A stretch of 64,000 nucleotides of DNA from Raineyella sp044508675 (GCA_044508675.1 JBIQHF010000008.1:1-64000); one strand, 5' to 3'; shown: positions 1-9,138, counted from the stretch's first letter. The notes: generated by a model not told the origin, from the sequence alone. A program made the numbers and translations.

Positions 1-48
1 CACCTAGCCAGACCAGCATTCACCAACGCATCCTCATGAAGTGGGTGA

Positions 49-333
49 ACTCGGGTCGAGGCTTCCTTCCGGATGGCCAAGAGTGACCTCGCCGCCCGGC
101 CGATATTTCATCGCACCCGCGATTCGATCGAGGCCCACCTCACCATCGTGTTCACCGCCCTGGCCGTTGCCCGACACCTGCAGACCCTCACCGGGCTCAG
201 CATCAAGAAGATCGTCCAGACCCTCCGACCCCTACGCACCGTGACCATCACCATCGCCGGCCAACAGATCACCGCCCCGACCCAACCAGGCCCCGACGCC
301 CAAGCCATCCTCGACGCGCTACCGGGGCACTAA
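49..333 (+). pseudogene. C-terminal remnant of IS1634-type transposase
   Basis: An open frame ends at 331-333 and encodes the typical C-terminal end of IS1634/IS4-type DDE transposases: VEASFRMAKSDLAARPIFHR, then a segment on EAHLTIVFTALAVARHLQ and a tail resembling KKIVQTLRP. The conserved stretch can be read from about position 52. In-frame TGA codons at 37-39 and 46-48 stop it upstream, so the rest of the enzyme, including the DDE core, is either frameshifted or absent from this window. I see no clear terminal inverted repeat downstream. It borders the lower-G+C end of the polysaccharide cluster, which fits a recombination scar. Homology is by recognition from memory; the truncation is seen directly. 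Confidence 0.75.
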
Positions 334-617
334 ACAGGTCCAACTCAGGTCAGACTGACAATCGCGTCGAACAGACACGCTGCACCCCACCCAAGACAGG
401 TCTAGGCCAACAAAGGAGAAGAGCCGTCAGGCATCCAGTTTGACGGCTCTTCTTCCTGCCCACTTGACAAAATCACCGACATATCAGTGCACACTTCACG
501 AGACGCAAGCCCTAGTCAGAGCCCAGTACGTCCGAAAATTCTGGCTACCTGAACCAACTCGGGTCAGACAGAAAATATATAACACATCTCAGCCCCAAAG
601 CCTTGACCAAGGTTACG
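334..617. other. Intergenic region between transposase remnant and flippase gene
   Basis: No coding frame here looks real. The only clear structure is the strong hairpin at 417-453. The rest is moderately A+T-rich compared with the window, including an AT-rich patch near 570-585, and continues the low-G+C stretch that extends to about 5400. Confidence 0.6.
417..453 (-). terminator. Bidirectional intrinsic terminator after the polysaccharide operon
   Basis: A 13-nt arm AGAAGAGCCGTCA (417-429) is perfectly complementary to TGACGGCTCTTCT (441-453), with an 11-nt loop. The sequence is T/C-rich after the hairpin on either strand. It lies about 165 nt beyond the stop of the flippase gene and downstream of the transposase remnant, so it can end transcription from both sides. 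Its arm shares GCCGTCAGG with the structured element at 61759-61819. Confidence 0.75.
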
Positions 618-2021
618 CTACCCTTGACGCAAGACTACTTTAATCATCGATCGAAGATATGACATATTAAAGAAAGCCAATATTACGCACAAACTGCCAG
701 TAATGGTAATTTCGAGCCGTGACCCCATTGGCGAAAACAAAGTGATCCCTTGCAGGGCTACCACGAGGAGGCTGACGCCAAGGCCCCCATAATCAATAGA
801 AAGACCCATGTAGGATCGAGTGCCCCGAACACGCAGAACAAACATCGCCAAGGATCCGGCGAGCTTAGCCAACGCAGCCCCCATGACCCCGAACGAGGGG
901 ATCAAAAGCAAAGCACCCCCCACATTGACAACACCGCCGATTATAGAAGTCGACAAGACTCCTCGAGTCCGCATGGCGGTCAAATAGGAAGTTCCGACAA
1001 ACGTGGAAAGATTAGCAAAGCATGCAGCCACCAGCAAGACGGGCAGCAACTTCCAGGCGTTGAAAAACGACGCGCCTAGAAGCAACCCAATTCCCGGCTT
1101 GAGAAACACGAGAATGATTGCCACCATCAAGAAGTTCAAACGTACAAAGGAGTTAAACACGCGAGAGTATACGCGTTGGCCATCGGGAGATTCAACATTT
1201 TGGATCGCGATTATTTGCCAGGCTTGAGTAAAGATCGCCGTAAACACAGTGAGAACACTCGGAATTCTTGATGCAACAGCGAACAGCCCATTTGCAGCCA
1301 AACCGATGAAGTAGACGATAATAAAGCGATTCGAAGAACTCATCAACCACCACATAATGGCATTTGGGATCAATGGTCCGCTGTATGCAAGCATTTGCCT
1401 TGCCCGCGATCGACTCAAGTCACGAAAATGAATGCTTGAGTAGGCGTCGGTGAAAATAAACAAAAAGATCACCGAGAAACCATTTCCCAAGCAAATGGAC
1501 CAGAAGTAGCCACTAATGCCGGCATCAAAAAACACCAAGGCAATACCGCTGGACACCGCGATCACCAACGCCATGAAAATTCCGTCAGCGGCAAAGACAC
1601 GCATGCGGCGTATCGACCGCGCATACTGCGAAAACAGCGACCGGAAGGCCTGCAGTACCAAGATCCCGGCACCGAAAAACAACAATTCCTTGTCTACAGG
1701 AAAAAACCAAGCCACTGACAAGGACCCCAATATCGCAACAATGGACCCGAGCGTCGTTATCCCGAACCCGTTGGATAAGATACTCTTGCGTTCGTCGGGA
1801 AAATCGAGGCAGAATCTCAGAACCGCGTCGAACACACTCAATGAGACAACGGGAAGTAACAACTGTGCCATGACAGTGACAAGATCTACGGTACCAAACT
1901 CAGCTTCCGTAAGATAGTTAGTGTAGATCGGCAGCAGTGCCAGGAGAATGATTTTACTCCCGAGACTGGAAATCGCATAAACTCCAGTTTCGGACAATAG
2001 ACGTCTATAGGGGTTCTTCAT
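618..2021 (-). CDS. wzx: Oligosaccharide flippase (Wzx-like, MOP superfamily)
   Basis: A hydrophobic protein of about 467 residues with roughly 12-14 predicted membrane segments, opening with an N-terminal pattern typical of polysaccharide biosynthesis proteins (SSLGSKIILLALLPIYTNYL, then EFGTVDLV). The family flips undecaprenyl-PP-linked repeat units across the membrane. It is the last gene of the minus-strand cluster. ATG at 2021 is my start; an in-frame TTG at 2033 is the alternative and neither has a strong Shine-Dalgarno. Base composition is clearly lower in G+C than the rest of the window, as for its three upstream neighbours, suggesting import as a block. Substrate cannot be read from sequence. 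Confidence 0.85.
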   Translation of the reverse strand: MKNPYRRLLSETGVYAISSLGSKIILLALLPIYTNYLTEAEFGTVDLVTVMAQLLLPVVSLSVFDAVLRFCLDFPDERKSILSNGFGITTLGSIVAILGSLSVAWFFPVDKELLFFGAGILVLQAFRSLFSQYARSIRRMRVFAADGIFMALVIAVSSGIALVFFDAGISGYFWSICLGNGFSVIFLFIFTDAYSSIHFRDLSRSRARQMLAYSGPLIPNAIMWWLMSSSNRFIIVYFIGLAANGLFAVASRIPSVLTVFTAIFTQAWQIIAIQNVESPDGQRVYSRVFNSFVRLNFLMVAIILVFLKPGIGLLLGASFFNAWKLLPVLLVAACFANLSTFVGTSYLTAMRTRGVLSTSIIGGVVNVGGALLLIPSFGVMGAALAKLAGSLAMFVLRVRGTRSYMGLSIDYGGLGVSLLVVALQGITLFSPMGSRLEITITGSLCVILAFFNMSYLRSMIKVVLRQG

Positions 2022-2048
2022 CTGTTCGAACAAACCATCGTTTCGAAG

Positions 2049-3221
2049 TCAGGCTGATATTGTTGAGAAAAGGCGGACGAAATTCTCATGCGCAGCCAAT
2101 TGCGCCGAATCTCTGAGTTTGGAGATGTCAAACTTCAAGGATTGTAGAGCCACACTCACCGCCCTAGAGATATCCGACATGTCGGTAAAGCAATTCCATT
2201 CATCTCCGACGAGGTATCGCATAGAGTGAACCTGCTTCGGGATCCGAGCATATCCAACCGATGGCAAACCAAAAGAGAACGCCGTGAGACAACCGTGAAG
2301 ACTAGTCCCGACAAACAGCTTAGACTTCGAAATAATGCTAAGTGTCGACGCAACAGTCGGCGCCTCCTCCAGGGTTACGTTCACCCCCCTACCCACAAGA
2401 CGATTATGAATACGACTGAGAGGCTCGTGGTCCTCATGGCCCGCTGCGGTACCGATCGGCAGCAGAACGACGTCCATTCCCGTATCTCGGGCGATCTCTT
2501 CCAACTGCTGTGCGATTGTTTGCACACGCCCAGCCGAGTATCCTCTCCCGACTTGAAAGCAGATATACGATCCATCCTCCAAAGTCCGTCCATTGACTTG
2601 GGCTTTATTGGCCACCTCCAGAAGAGAAGAAGCAAGCACAGCGGAATCAGGTGACATCTCAACGGGCCCCAATCCCAAATCCGTCAACTGTCGTCTTGTT
2701 TCAGGATCACGGACTGTAAGATGAGTGGCAGTTGAAAGATCCTGCGCAAGTTTTCTTCGCCTCGAAATTGACCACCGTGAAAAGGTGGTGGCCCCGACGG
2801 CGTTGTAGGCGACCGGAACGCCGCCAACAGACGCGGGTGGAATGACCCAGGGAAACGCCGTCTGGCCACCGAGTGATGCACGCGCAAGGGTATCCGAGAG
2901 ACTTGGTCCCATCAGACGATACATCAATCTCCGATATCGATACTGGGCAGCCGGAACGAGATTCAGCTGCATGCTTGCCCACGTCGCGTTGAGTATCTGA
3001 CCGCCCGCCAAAATTATCGCTGCGGGTTTCTCATTGGGTAGATCGGTCAGAGCTCGGCTTCTAACCCCACCCAGATGCGTCATATCCTTCGCGGCCGTGC
3101 TGTAGTACTCAATCTCTAGTCCAGGGATATTTTGAGCAACCCAACTTTCGATGATTCTGGGAAAAATCAAGTCACCGTAGTTGTATCGGTCGAAAGCTCC
3201 GACAACAGCAATAGAATGCAT
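2049..3221 (-). CDS. Polysaccharide pyruvyl transferase family protein
   Basis: A 390-residue protein with the CsaB/WcaK-type layout: an N-terminal VVGAFDRYNYGDLIFPRIIE start (the N-Y-G-D element), a middle segment GGQILNATWAS, and a C-terminal TSLHGCLTAFSFGLPSVGY that matches the family's S-x-H-x-x-x-x-A-x-x-x-G-x-P signature near residue 310. The family transfers a pyruvate ketal from PEP to sugar hydroxyls, adding negative charge to cell-surface polymers, although some members have other roles. ATG at 3221 follows a GGAAAGAG ribosome site. It lies between the GT2 and flippase genes in the same direction, so it probably decorates the repeat unit. Low G+C. Confidence 0.85.
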   Translation of the reverse strand: MHSIAVVGAFDRYNYGDLIFPRIIESWVAQNIPGLEIEYYSTAAKDMTHLGGVRSRALTDLPNEKPAAIILAGGQILNATWASMQLNLVPAAQYRYRRLMYRLMGPSLSDTLARASLGGQTAFPWVIPPASVGGVPVAYNAVGATTFSRWSISRRRKLAQDLSTATHLTVRDPETRRQLTDLGLGPVEMSPDSAVLASSLLEVANKAQVNGRTLEDGSYICFQVGRGYSAGRVQTIAQQLEEIARDTGMDVVLLPIGTAAGHEDHEPLSRIHNRLVGRGVNVTLEEAPTVASTLSIISKSKLFVGTSLHGCLTAFSFGLPSVGYARIPKQVHSMRYLVGDEWNCFTDMSDISRAVSVALQSLKFDISKLRDSAQLAAHENFVRLFSTISA

Positions 3222-3244
3222 GCAGACTCTTTCCGTGCTGATAA

Positions 3245-4171
3245 CTAAAGTCTATTGAACAAATAGAGCAAACGGAACACTAGACCATCAATTCTTCGGG
3301 TCCGGTCCCATGGGCCTTGGATCACATAGCGAAAACGAGACCACAGATCATTGCGGCTTGATAAAAACTCGTCCAAAATTACGCGAGCCTTGGGAGACAA
3401 GAGTTGCGAATAGTTGGCCTGCAATGCTTCAGCATGCCGATGAATGTAAGGAACGCGCTTATGCAGATTTCGCGGTAGGTACCTTTGTATGCGACGCGTC
3501 CATAGGTGTAGGCCTTGCGCTGAGCCAACCGTATTACTGCCGTGCTGTCGGTACAGAATGAACGATTCTTCGTCAACAATTACGTGGCCTACACCAGAAA
3601 TGACTTGATAGACCCACCAGTCGTACATGCGGATACTTGACGGAAAGCGATTCACAAGCGTCCTTCTTGCTTCATCGTTCATGACGATGGTGCATCCGGG
3701 AAGAACGTTTTCCAGCAACGCGTTTGAAAATCCGGCTCGGATGCACCGAATCCTTGGTGAGGCGACCGCATTAAGATCCTTATCTACGACGCAGACTGGG
3801 GATCCGTAAACGGCGGGTGCTGTTCCGTTTGTAGCTCTTAACGCACTAACTGCCCGGGAAAGTTTGTTTGGTAGCCAAATGTCGTCTTGGTCGCAAAATG
3901 CATAATAGTCCGCTCTTGGAGTCGTTTCGAGGAGTTTTATGAAACCGGCATTCACTCCGATATTCTCGCCTACTTCCAAGAAGATGTTGTCATTACGGCT
4001 GGCATACTCCTTTAAAATGTCGGGGGTATGATCGTGTGAACCATCATCTCTGATTTGGAGAAGCACTTCGACACCGCTTTGGTTCAACACGGAATCGAGC
4101 AATTCCCGGAGATAGAGTTGTCCATTATATGTCGGCAATAACACCGCAATTTTTGGGAGATCTGAGCTCAT
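3245..4171 (-). CDS. Family 2 glycosyltransferase
   Basis: A 308-residue GT-A fold enzyme: KIAVLLPTYNGQLYLRELLD at the N-terminus, RDDGSHDHT as the nucleotide-binding DDGS motif, and FCDQDDIWLPNK containing the D-x-D-like metal site (DQDD). These are hallmarks of GT2 rhamnosyl/other transferases. I start at ATG 4171 rather than the longer frame to 4342, because 4171 sits in an ATGA overlap with the upstream polymerase gene and directly precedes the conserved N-terminus. It is the only ordinary glycosyltransferase in the cluster, so either the repeat is very short or other transferases lie elsewhere. Donor and acceptor are unknown. Confidence 0.88.
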   Translation of the reverse strand: MSSDLPKIAVLLPTYNGQLYLRELLDSVLNQSGVEVLLQIRDDGSHDHTPDILKEYASRNDNIFLEVGENIGVNAGFIKLLETTPRADYYAFCDQDDIWLPNKLSRAVSALRATNGTAPAVYGSPVCVVDKDLNAVASPRIRCIRAGFSNALLENVLPGCTIVMNDEARRTLVNRFPSSIRMYDWWVYQVISGVGHVIVDEESFILYRQHGSNTVGSAQGLHLWTRRIQRYLPRNLHKRVPYIHRHAEALQANYSQLLSPKARVILDEFLSSRNDLWSRFRYVIQGPWDRTRRIDGLVFRLLYLFNRL

Positions 4172-5388
4172 GTGAATCGGTTTCTTCCAGTGTCCTTTGG
4201 TTCGAATTGTTGACTGGGATCCGCACCGCCTGAAGCAAATGAGAGTACGAGCGCGAGAATTACCCAAAGGAGTGTGTTTCGGGTCCCATTGTGCGTGAGC
4301 CCGAACAACATCAGTGGGGCCAAGACCAGTATTCCAGCCCAACCAGTCCTACGTACGGCCATCACGAGGAGCGTGAGGAACAAGAGCGACCCTACTGCGC
4401 CGTAGGCGAACTGAATCGTACCTAAGGTGGAGTGAAGTTCGATTCCCGTGCCAAAACGCTCATACCCGCCCTCGCCTGCTCCGAATAGCCAATTTTGGGG
4501 GTTTTCCCAGATGCGGTCGTATCCACGTCCCGCTAAAGAGTCATCCGACTGTCGAATTCCGAAGCGTTGCTCCAGCCTTCTGAACAATTCAGAGTCCGGA
4601 CTTTGGTCTGATGCTGCGTAGCGAGTTGTTAGGACCATTAGGCCGCCACAGATGAGGACTGAGATTCCACGAAGACCTCTTCCAGCCCTAGTAGAGGCTA
4701 GTAGAATCAAACCCGGAACCAGTACCCCTAATGCAACAATTGCGGCCTTTGAAAGCGAACTCAGGACCAACCAGGAGGCACCAATAAGGCCGAGGAATGC
4801 CCAAATTGTAGAAACATTACTTTTCAAGACAATGAATGTTATGAGGCACGCTGAGAGTAAGCCGTAATAGGCCAACTGGTTAGGATTATTGAACTGTCCG
4901 GTCGCCCTGAAGGTTGTGCCTGGTTGAGTCAAGAGGAGTAGCGACTGAAGTAGAATCGACGAAATGATTGCGTAGAACATCCAGCGACGCAGTCTATCGC
5001 CTAGCTTAGTGTGGAGATTGTATACGGAAATAGCTAAGGATACATTGAAAATGTAAAAGAGCGACGATGCCAAAAAGCCATAGTCGCCGTTAGTGAGGAA
5101 CATTGCCGCAAGGTTTACGAATGTGAAATATGCGGAAACGGTCAGCAGAATGGTGACCGGCCTCGATCTTGATTCGCCTTGGCGAGAGAATCTAGGAGGC
5201 ATTCTTAATGCCAGGATGATTAGCAAGACAGCTATCAAGTCGGCTACCTGAGGAAGACCGCTTTGCCAGAAATAGAACGGTTTCAAGATCAGGTAAAGCC
5301 AGACCAATAGTCGAATGGTACGCTCCCACAAGTCAAGCGGTTTGTTGATCTCTTCCGTTGACGTTGTCGTCAGAGCACGCGATTCCAT
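4168..5388 (-). CDS. wzy: O-antigen polymerase/ligase family membrane protein (Wzy-like)
   Basis: A 406-residue polytopic protein with about 10 hydrophobic segments and one large loop rich in polar residues around 270-330 (containing the sequence SLAGRGYDRIWENPQNWLFG). This loop, with R/G/W and GxGxG residues, is what the Wzy_C/WaaL family shows. In a Gram-positive setting it most likely polymerises lipid-linked repeat units outside the membrane. It overlaps the GT2 start by 4 nt (ATGA) and lies 11 nt after the sugar dehydrogenase. The assignment rests on topology and context; sequence identity within this family is always low. Low G+C. Confidence 0.75.
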   Translation of the reverse strand: MESRALTTTSTEEINKPLDLWERTIRLLVWLYLILKPFYFWQSGLPQVADLIAVLLIILALRMPPRFSRQGESRSRPVTILLTVSAYFTFVNLAAMFLTNGDYGFLASSLFYIFNVSLAISVYNLHTKLGDRLRRWMFYAIISSILLQSLLLLTQPGTTFRATGQFNNPNQLAYYGLLSACLITFIVLKSNVSTIWAFLGLIGASWLVLSSLSKAAIVALGVLVPGLILLASTRAGRGLRGISVLICGGLMVLTTRYAASDQSPDSELFRRLEQRFGIRQSDDSLAGRGYDRIWENPQNWLFGAGEGGYERFGTGIELHSTLGTIQFAYGAVGSLLFLTLLVMAVRRTGWAGILVLAPLMLFGLTHNGTRNTLLWVILALVLSFASGGADPSQQFEPKDTGRNRFT

Positions 5389-5399
5389 TTGGAGACTTT

Positions 5400-6695
5400 T
5401 CAGAGTCTTAGATCCGAATTGGTGGCGCTGTAGACATTCTTCAGATCATAAAGCACATGACAAGGCCTACCAAAGCTCCTTGCCCATCCTGCCCCTAGTC
5501 TAGAATACTGTCTGTGGGCGACGGCAAGGACGATGGCATCGTAAGCCTCATGTTCTGGGTGCTCGACTAGTTCTACTCCATACTCAGCGCGCGCTTCACG
5601 CGTATCGGCCCACGGATCGTGAACATCCACAGCAATATCGTACTCAGCTAGTTCTTTAAGAATGTCGACAACTCGGGAGTTTCGAAGGTCAGGTGTATTC
5701 TCTTTGAAGGTGAGTCCGAGAACCAATACCCGTGCTCCCTGCACGGCAATTCCCTGCTTGGTCATTTTCTTTACCAGCTGGGACACCACATAGGATCCCA
5801 TTGAATCGTTCAGCCTGCGGCCGGCCAGAATAATTTCTGGATGATAGCCAACCATCTGTGCTTTATAGGTCAGGTAGTAGGGATCCACACCAATGCAGTG
5901 CCCACCCACCAAACCGGGGCGAAACGGCAGGAAGTTCCATTTTGAGCCGGCTGCCTGCAGGACGTCCTCAGTGTCGATTCCGAGACGGTTGAACAGGACG
6001 GCCAATTCATTGATCAGTGCGATGTTTACGTCGCGCTGGGTATTTTCGATAACCTTGGCGGCTTCGGCGACCTTGATCGACGATGCTCGGTGGGTGCCCA
6101 CGGTGACAACCAGCTTGTAAAGCTCGTCGACGAAATCGGCGATCTCAGGCGTCGACCCAGAGGTCACCTTCACGATCGTGTTGACTCGGTGCTCCTTATC
6201 GCCCGGGTTGATTCGCTCAGGACTGTACCCGACGAAGAAGTCCTCGTTGAACGTCATCCCCGACACCGATTCCAGGACAGGCACACACCGCTCTTCAGTG
6301 GCCCCGGGGTAGACGGTGGACTCGTAGATCACCACATCGCCCTTGTTGAGAGTTCGGGCGATCGCCTCGGTAGCCGATAGAACAGGAGAAAGGTCGGGCT
6401 GCTTGGAAGCATCAATTGGTGTCGGCGTGGTGACAATGTAGACGTCAGCTGCTCGCATCGCCTCGGGATCACACGTGTAACTCAGCCGGTTGGCCTTGAC
6501 CAGCTCCTCGGGAGAGACCTCGAGCGTGTGATCGGAGCCGCCACGCAGCTCGTCAATGCGCTGCGGGTTGATGTCGTAGCCGATGACGTCAAGCTTTTTG
6601 CCGAACTCCACCGCCAGCGGCAGGCCGACGTACCCTAGGCCGACCACAGCGAGCTTCTTATCTTTGATCCCCACTACTGTCCCCTTCATACCCAT
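5400..6695 (-). CDS. UDP-N-acetylhexosamine 6-dehydrogenase (TviB/WbpO-like)
   Basis: A 431-residue member of the UDP-glucose/GDP-mannose dehydrogenase family. It has an N-terminal NAD-binding LAVVGLGYVGLPLAVEFGK, the middle segment ESTVYPGATEE and the catalytic cysteine in GGHCIGVDPYYLTYKAQ (about residue 277). The variant around this cysteine and the length fit the TviB/WbpO group, which oxidises UDP-GlcNAc or UDP-GalNAc to the uronic acid. Exact substrate is inference. It overlaps the upstream acetyltransferase stop by 10 nt. A second ATG two codons in is an alternative start. It supplies an acidic sugar to the polymer. Confidence 0.9.
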   Translation of the reverse strand: MGMKGTVVGIKDKKLAVVGLGYVGLPLAVEFGKKLDVIGYDINPQRIDELRGGSDHTLEVSPEELVKANRLSYTCDPEAMRAADVYIVTTPTPIDASKQPDLSPVLSATEAIARTLNKGDVVIYESTVYPGATEERCVPVLESVSGMTFNEDFFVGYSPERINPGDKEHRVNTIVKVTSGSTPEIADFVDELYKLVVTVGTHRASSIKVAEAAKVIENTQRDVNIALINELAVLFNRLGIDTEDVLQAAGSKWNFLPFRPGLVGGHCIGVDPYYLTYKAQMVGYHPEIILAGRRLNDSMGSYVVSQLVKKMTKQGIAVQGARVLVLGLTFKENTPDLRNSRVVDILKELAEYDIAVDVHDPWADTREARAEYGVELVEHPEHEAYDAIVLAVAHRQYSRLGAGWARSFGRPCHVLYDLKNVYSATNSDLRL

Positions 6696-7339
6696 GTTCC
6701 TGGCACTCCTTTGACCACCACATCCGACGGCACGGACTTCGTCACGACAGACCCAGCACCCACCACCGTCCGTTCCCCCACGACCAGACCTTGCAGAATT
6801 GTGGCACTCGCCCCCACCAACGTCTCCGCCCCGATCTCAACCTCGCCGGAAATCGTTGCGGCAGGATTGATGGAGACGTAGGCGCGCATCACCGTGTCGT
6901 GTCCGATGGTTGCATTGGGATTCACGTGCACGTGGCGGCCGAGCCGGACATTCGTCGAGACCATCGCGCCGGCACAGACCACCACGCCCTCTTCGATTAC
7001 CGTCATGCTGCCGAGGGTTGCGGTCGGGTGTACCGCCGAGAAGGGACGCCGCCCCGCGGCATCCAGTCGCTCAACCAGGCGGCGCCGCACTGACGGGCTG
7101 CCGATGCCGAGCACGTAGCGGACGTCACGAGCAGTCTCAGCAAGCCACGCATCCATGGTCCCGAGGTAAGCCAGGCCACGATCGGTGAGGCGGCAGAGGT
7201 TCGTCTCCGAGGGATGATCGTCGACGACGCCACAGATCTCAATGGCCTCCCCGGCGCACATCATGGCTTCCAGAACGTCGAGGCTCTCACGCCCGAAGCC
7301 GGATGCGCCGATAACCACGACGCGCTCAGGCGCGGACAT
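6686..7339 (-). CDS. pglD: Sugar N-acetyltransferase, PglD/NeuD type
   Basis: A 217-residue protein with the two parts of PglD/NeuD enzymes: an N-terminal nucleotide-sugar domain (RVVVIGASGFGRESLDVLEA) and a C-terminal left-handed beta helix of hexapeptide repeats (INPAATISGEVEIGAETLVG, then VVGERTVVGAGSVVTKSV). PglD acetylates the 4-amino group of UDP-4-amino-sugars using acetyl-CoA; the catalytic histidine is expected in the VNPNATIGHDTV segment. ATG 7339 is chosen; GTG 7348 is three codons upstream. It follows the aminotransferase and 4,6-dehydratase genes that would make its substrate, which supports the bacillosamine assignment over NeuD (sialic acid), for which no synthase is present here. 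Confidence 0.85.
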   Translation of the reverse strand: MSAPERVVVIGASGFGRESLDVLEAMMCAGEAIEICGVVDDHPSETNLCRLTDRGLAYLGTMDAWLAETARDVRYVLGIGSPSVRRRLVERLDAAGRRPFSAVHPTATLGSMTVIEEGVVVCAGAMVSTNVRLGRHVHVNPNATIGHDTVMRAYVSINPAATISGEVEIGAETLVGASATILQGLVVGERTVVGAGSVVTKSVPSDVVVKGVPGTWV

Positions 7340-7994
7340 TGTTGTCACCCACCGTTGTCGAGCCAGTGAACACCGCCATCGTCGCCTGGCCCTCGGCCGC
7401 GATGCCTTCGCTCTTGAGCACCGAGGTCACCGTACGGGCCAGGATCTTCAGGTCGAGCAGCAGCGAGCGCGAGTCAACGTACTCCACGTCGAGGGCGAAC
7501 TTCTCCTCCCAGCTCAACCCGTTCCGGCCGGAGACCTGGGCCAACCCCGTCACGCCTGGGCGGACTTCGTGCCGCCGCGCTTGCTCCGGGGTATAGCGCT
7601 CCAGGTAATCCACCAGCAGCGGGCGGGGCCCGACCAGACTCATGTCCCCGCGCAGCACGTTCCACAGGGTCGGGAGCTCGTCCAGGCTCGTCGACCGCAG
7701 GATCCGACCCACTCGGGTGAGCCGGTCGGCATCCGAGACGCGATCGGCATCGGGCTGGCACATCGTGCGGAACTTCACCAGTTCGAAGATCCGACCGTCC
7801 TTGCCCGGGCGCTGCTGGCGGAACAGCACCGGCCGGCCGTGGGCGGCCAGCACGACGACCGCTGTGGCCGCAATGATCGGTGAGGTGACGACCAGGCCGA
7901 CCCCACTGGCGGCGAGGTCCAGACCCCGCTTGATCCTGTCCCCGGTGAGCCGCCGGTCCGCGCCGTTACGCACGGACCCTGCCCAGGAACGCAT
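7326..7994 (-). CDS. pglC: Initiating sugar-phosphate transferase (PglC/WcaJ-type)
   Basis: A bacterial sugar transferase with one N-terminal hydrophobic hairpin (LDLAASGVGLVVTSPIIAAT) followed by the catalytic core: LFRQQRPGKDGRIFELVKFRTM, the SLDELPTLWNVLRGDMSLVGPRPL motif and RPGVTGLAQVSGRN near the C-terminus. These monotopic phosphoglycosyl transferases put the first sugar-phosphate on undecaprenyl phosphate. The small size matches PglC rather than the longer WcaJ/WbaP forms. ATG 7994 overlaps the aminotransferase by 29 nt. GTG 7973 overlaps it by only 8 nt and has an AGGG upstream, so it is an equally good start. Context suggests that it transfers diNAcBac-1-P. Confidence 0.88.
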   Translation of the reverse strand: MRSWAGSVRNGADRRLTGDRIKRGLDLAASGVGLVVTSPIIAATAVVVLAAHGRPVLFRQQRPGKDGRIFELVKFRTMCQPDADRVSDADRLTRVGRILRSTSLDELPTLWNVLRGDMSLVGPRPLLVDYLERYTPEQARRHEVRPGVTGLAQVSGRNGLSWEEKFALDVEYVDSRSLLLDLKILARTVTSVLKSEGIAAEGQATMAVFTGSTTVGDNNVRA

Positions 7995-9138
7995 CAATGC
8001 AGTCGGTGACCCGGCCGACCTGGCTCTCCTCGAGGACCGAGCCACTGGGCAACGACAGGCCGCGGCCGAACAGATCTTCGCTCGTGCCGTCGACGACGGC
8101 CAGGGCCTCGGCGAAGACTGGCTGCAGGTGCATCGGCTTCCACAGCGGGCGAGACTCGATGTTCTGCTCGGCCAGGGCGAGCCGCAGGTCCTCGGCGGTG
8201 AAACCGGCCGCGTCCGGGTCGACCAGGATCGAGGTCAGCCAGAAGTTGTCCCGAGTCGCGCCTCCGTCAGCACCCGACGGCTCGCCGAACATGCTCACGC
8301 CCGGCACATCGGCGAAGAGCTCGCGGGCGCGGAGCCGCAGCCGGCGGCGGCGTTCGATCATCGACTCCAGCCGACTGAGTTGTGCCCGGCCGAGGGCGGC
8401 GAGCAGGTTGGACAGCCGGTAGTTGTAGCCGACGTCGGTGTGCTCGTAGTGCACCACCGGCTGGCGAGCCTGGGTCGCCAGGTAGCGGACGTGGTAGGCG
8501 AAGTCGGCGTCATCAGTCAGCAGGGCCCCACCACCGGAGGTGGTCATGATCTTGTTGCCGTTGAACGACACGACCGCGGCCTGCCCGTATGACCCGGCGG
8601 GTCGGCCGCTACGGCGGGCGCCCAGAGACTCGGCTGCGTCGGACAGCACCGGCACCCCGTGGGCGGCGGCGATGGCGTCGATCCGCTCGTGGGCGACGAC
8701 CTTCCCGAGCAGGTCGACCGGAACGACCGCGGCAACATGCCGACCGGCCTCAGCCATCCGGTCAAAGGCCTGCTCCAGCAGGTCGGGGTTCATGTTGCCT
8801 GTCTCGTCACAGTCGATGAACACCGGCTCGGCGCCCGTGTAGGTGATCGCGTTGGCGGTCGCGGCAAAGGTCATCGTAGAGGTCAGGACCACGTCGCCAG
8901 GGGCGACGCCAAGGGTCAGTAGACCCAGGTGCAGCCCGGCAGTGCCGGAGGACAGCGCGACAGCGTGCGCCCGCTCGCTGTACTCGGCCAGCTCGGCTTC
9001 GAAGGCGTCGACCTCGGGCCCCAGAGGGGCGATCCAGCCACTCCGGATGGCCCGCACCACTGCCTCCTCTTCGGCGGACGTGACATCAGGTGAGGACAGG
9101 TAGATACGTTCAGCCACGGGGGGCAACCTTTCAGCCAT
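7966..9138 (-). CDS. pglE: DegT/DnrJ/EryC1 aminotransferase (PglE-like)
   Basis: A 390-residue PLP-dependent sugar aminotransferase. It shows SSGTAGLHLGLLTLGVAPGD for cofactor phosphate binding, DAAESLGA and the PLP lysine K196 in SFNGNKIMTTSGGGAL. N-G-N-K, rather than the commoner H-x-x-K, is typical of the PglE/WecE subgroup that aminates UDP-4-keto-6-deoxy-HexNAc at C4. The start could be ATG 9138 (overlapping the dehydratase stop) or GTG 9117, which has an AAAGG upstream. Placed between a PglF-type dehydratase and a PglD-type acetyltransferase, it is predicted to form UDP-4-amino-sugar with glutamate as amino donor. Confidence 0.9.
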   Translation of the reverse strand: MAERLPPVAERIYLSSPDVTSAEEEAVVRAIRSGWIAPLGPEVDAFEAELAEYSERAHAVALSSGTAGLHLGLLTLGVAPGDVVLTSTMTFAATANAITYTGAEPVFIDCDETGNMNPDLLEQAFDRMAEAGRHVAAVVPVDLLGKVVAHERIDAIAAAHGVPVLSDAAESLGARRSGRPAGSYGQAAVVSFNGNKIMTTSGGGALLTDDADFAYHVRYLATQARQPVVHYEHTDVGYNYRLSNLLAALGRAQLSRLESMIERRRRLRLRARELFADVPGVSMFGEPSGADGGATRDNFWLTSILVDPDAAGFTAEDLRLALAEQNIESRPLWKPMHLQPVFAEALAVVDGTSEDLFGRGLSLPSGSVLEESQVGRVTDCIDAFLGRVRA

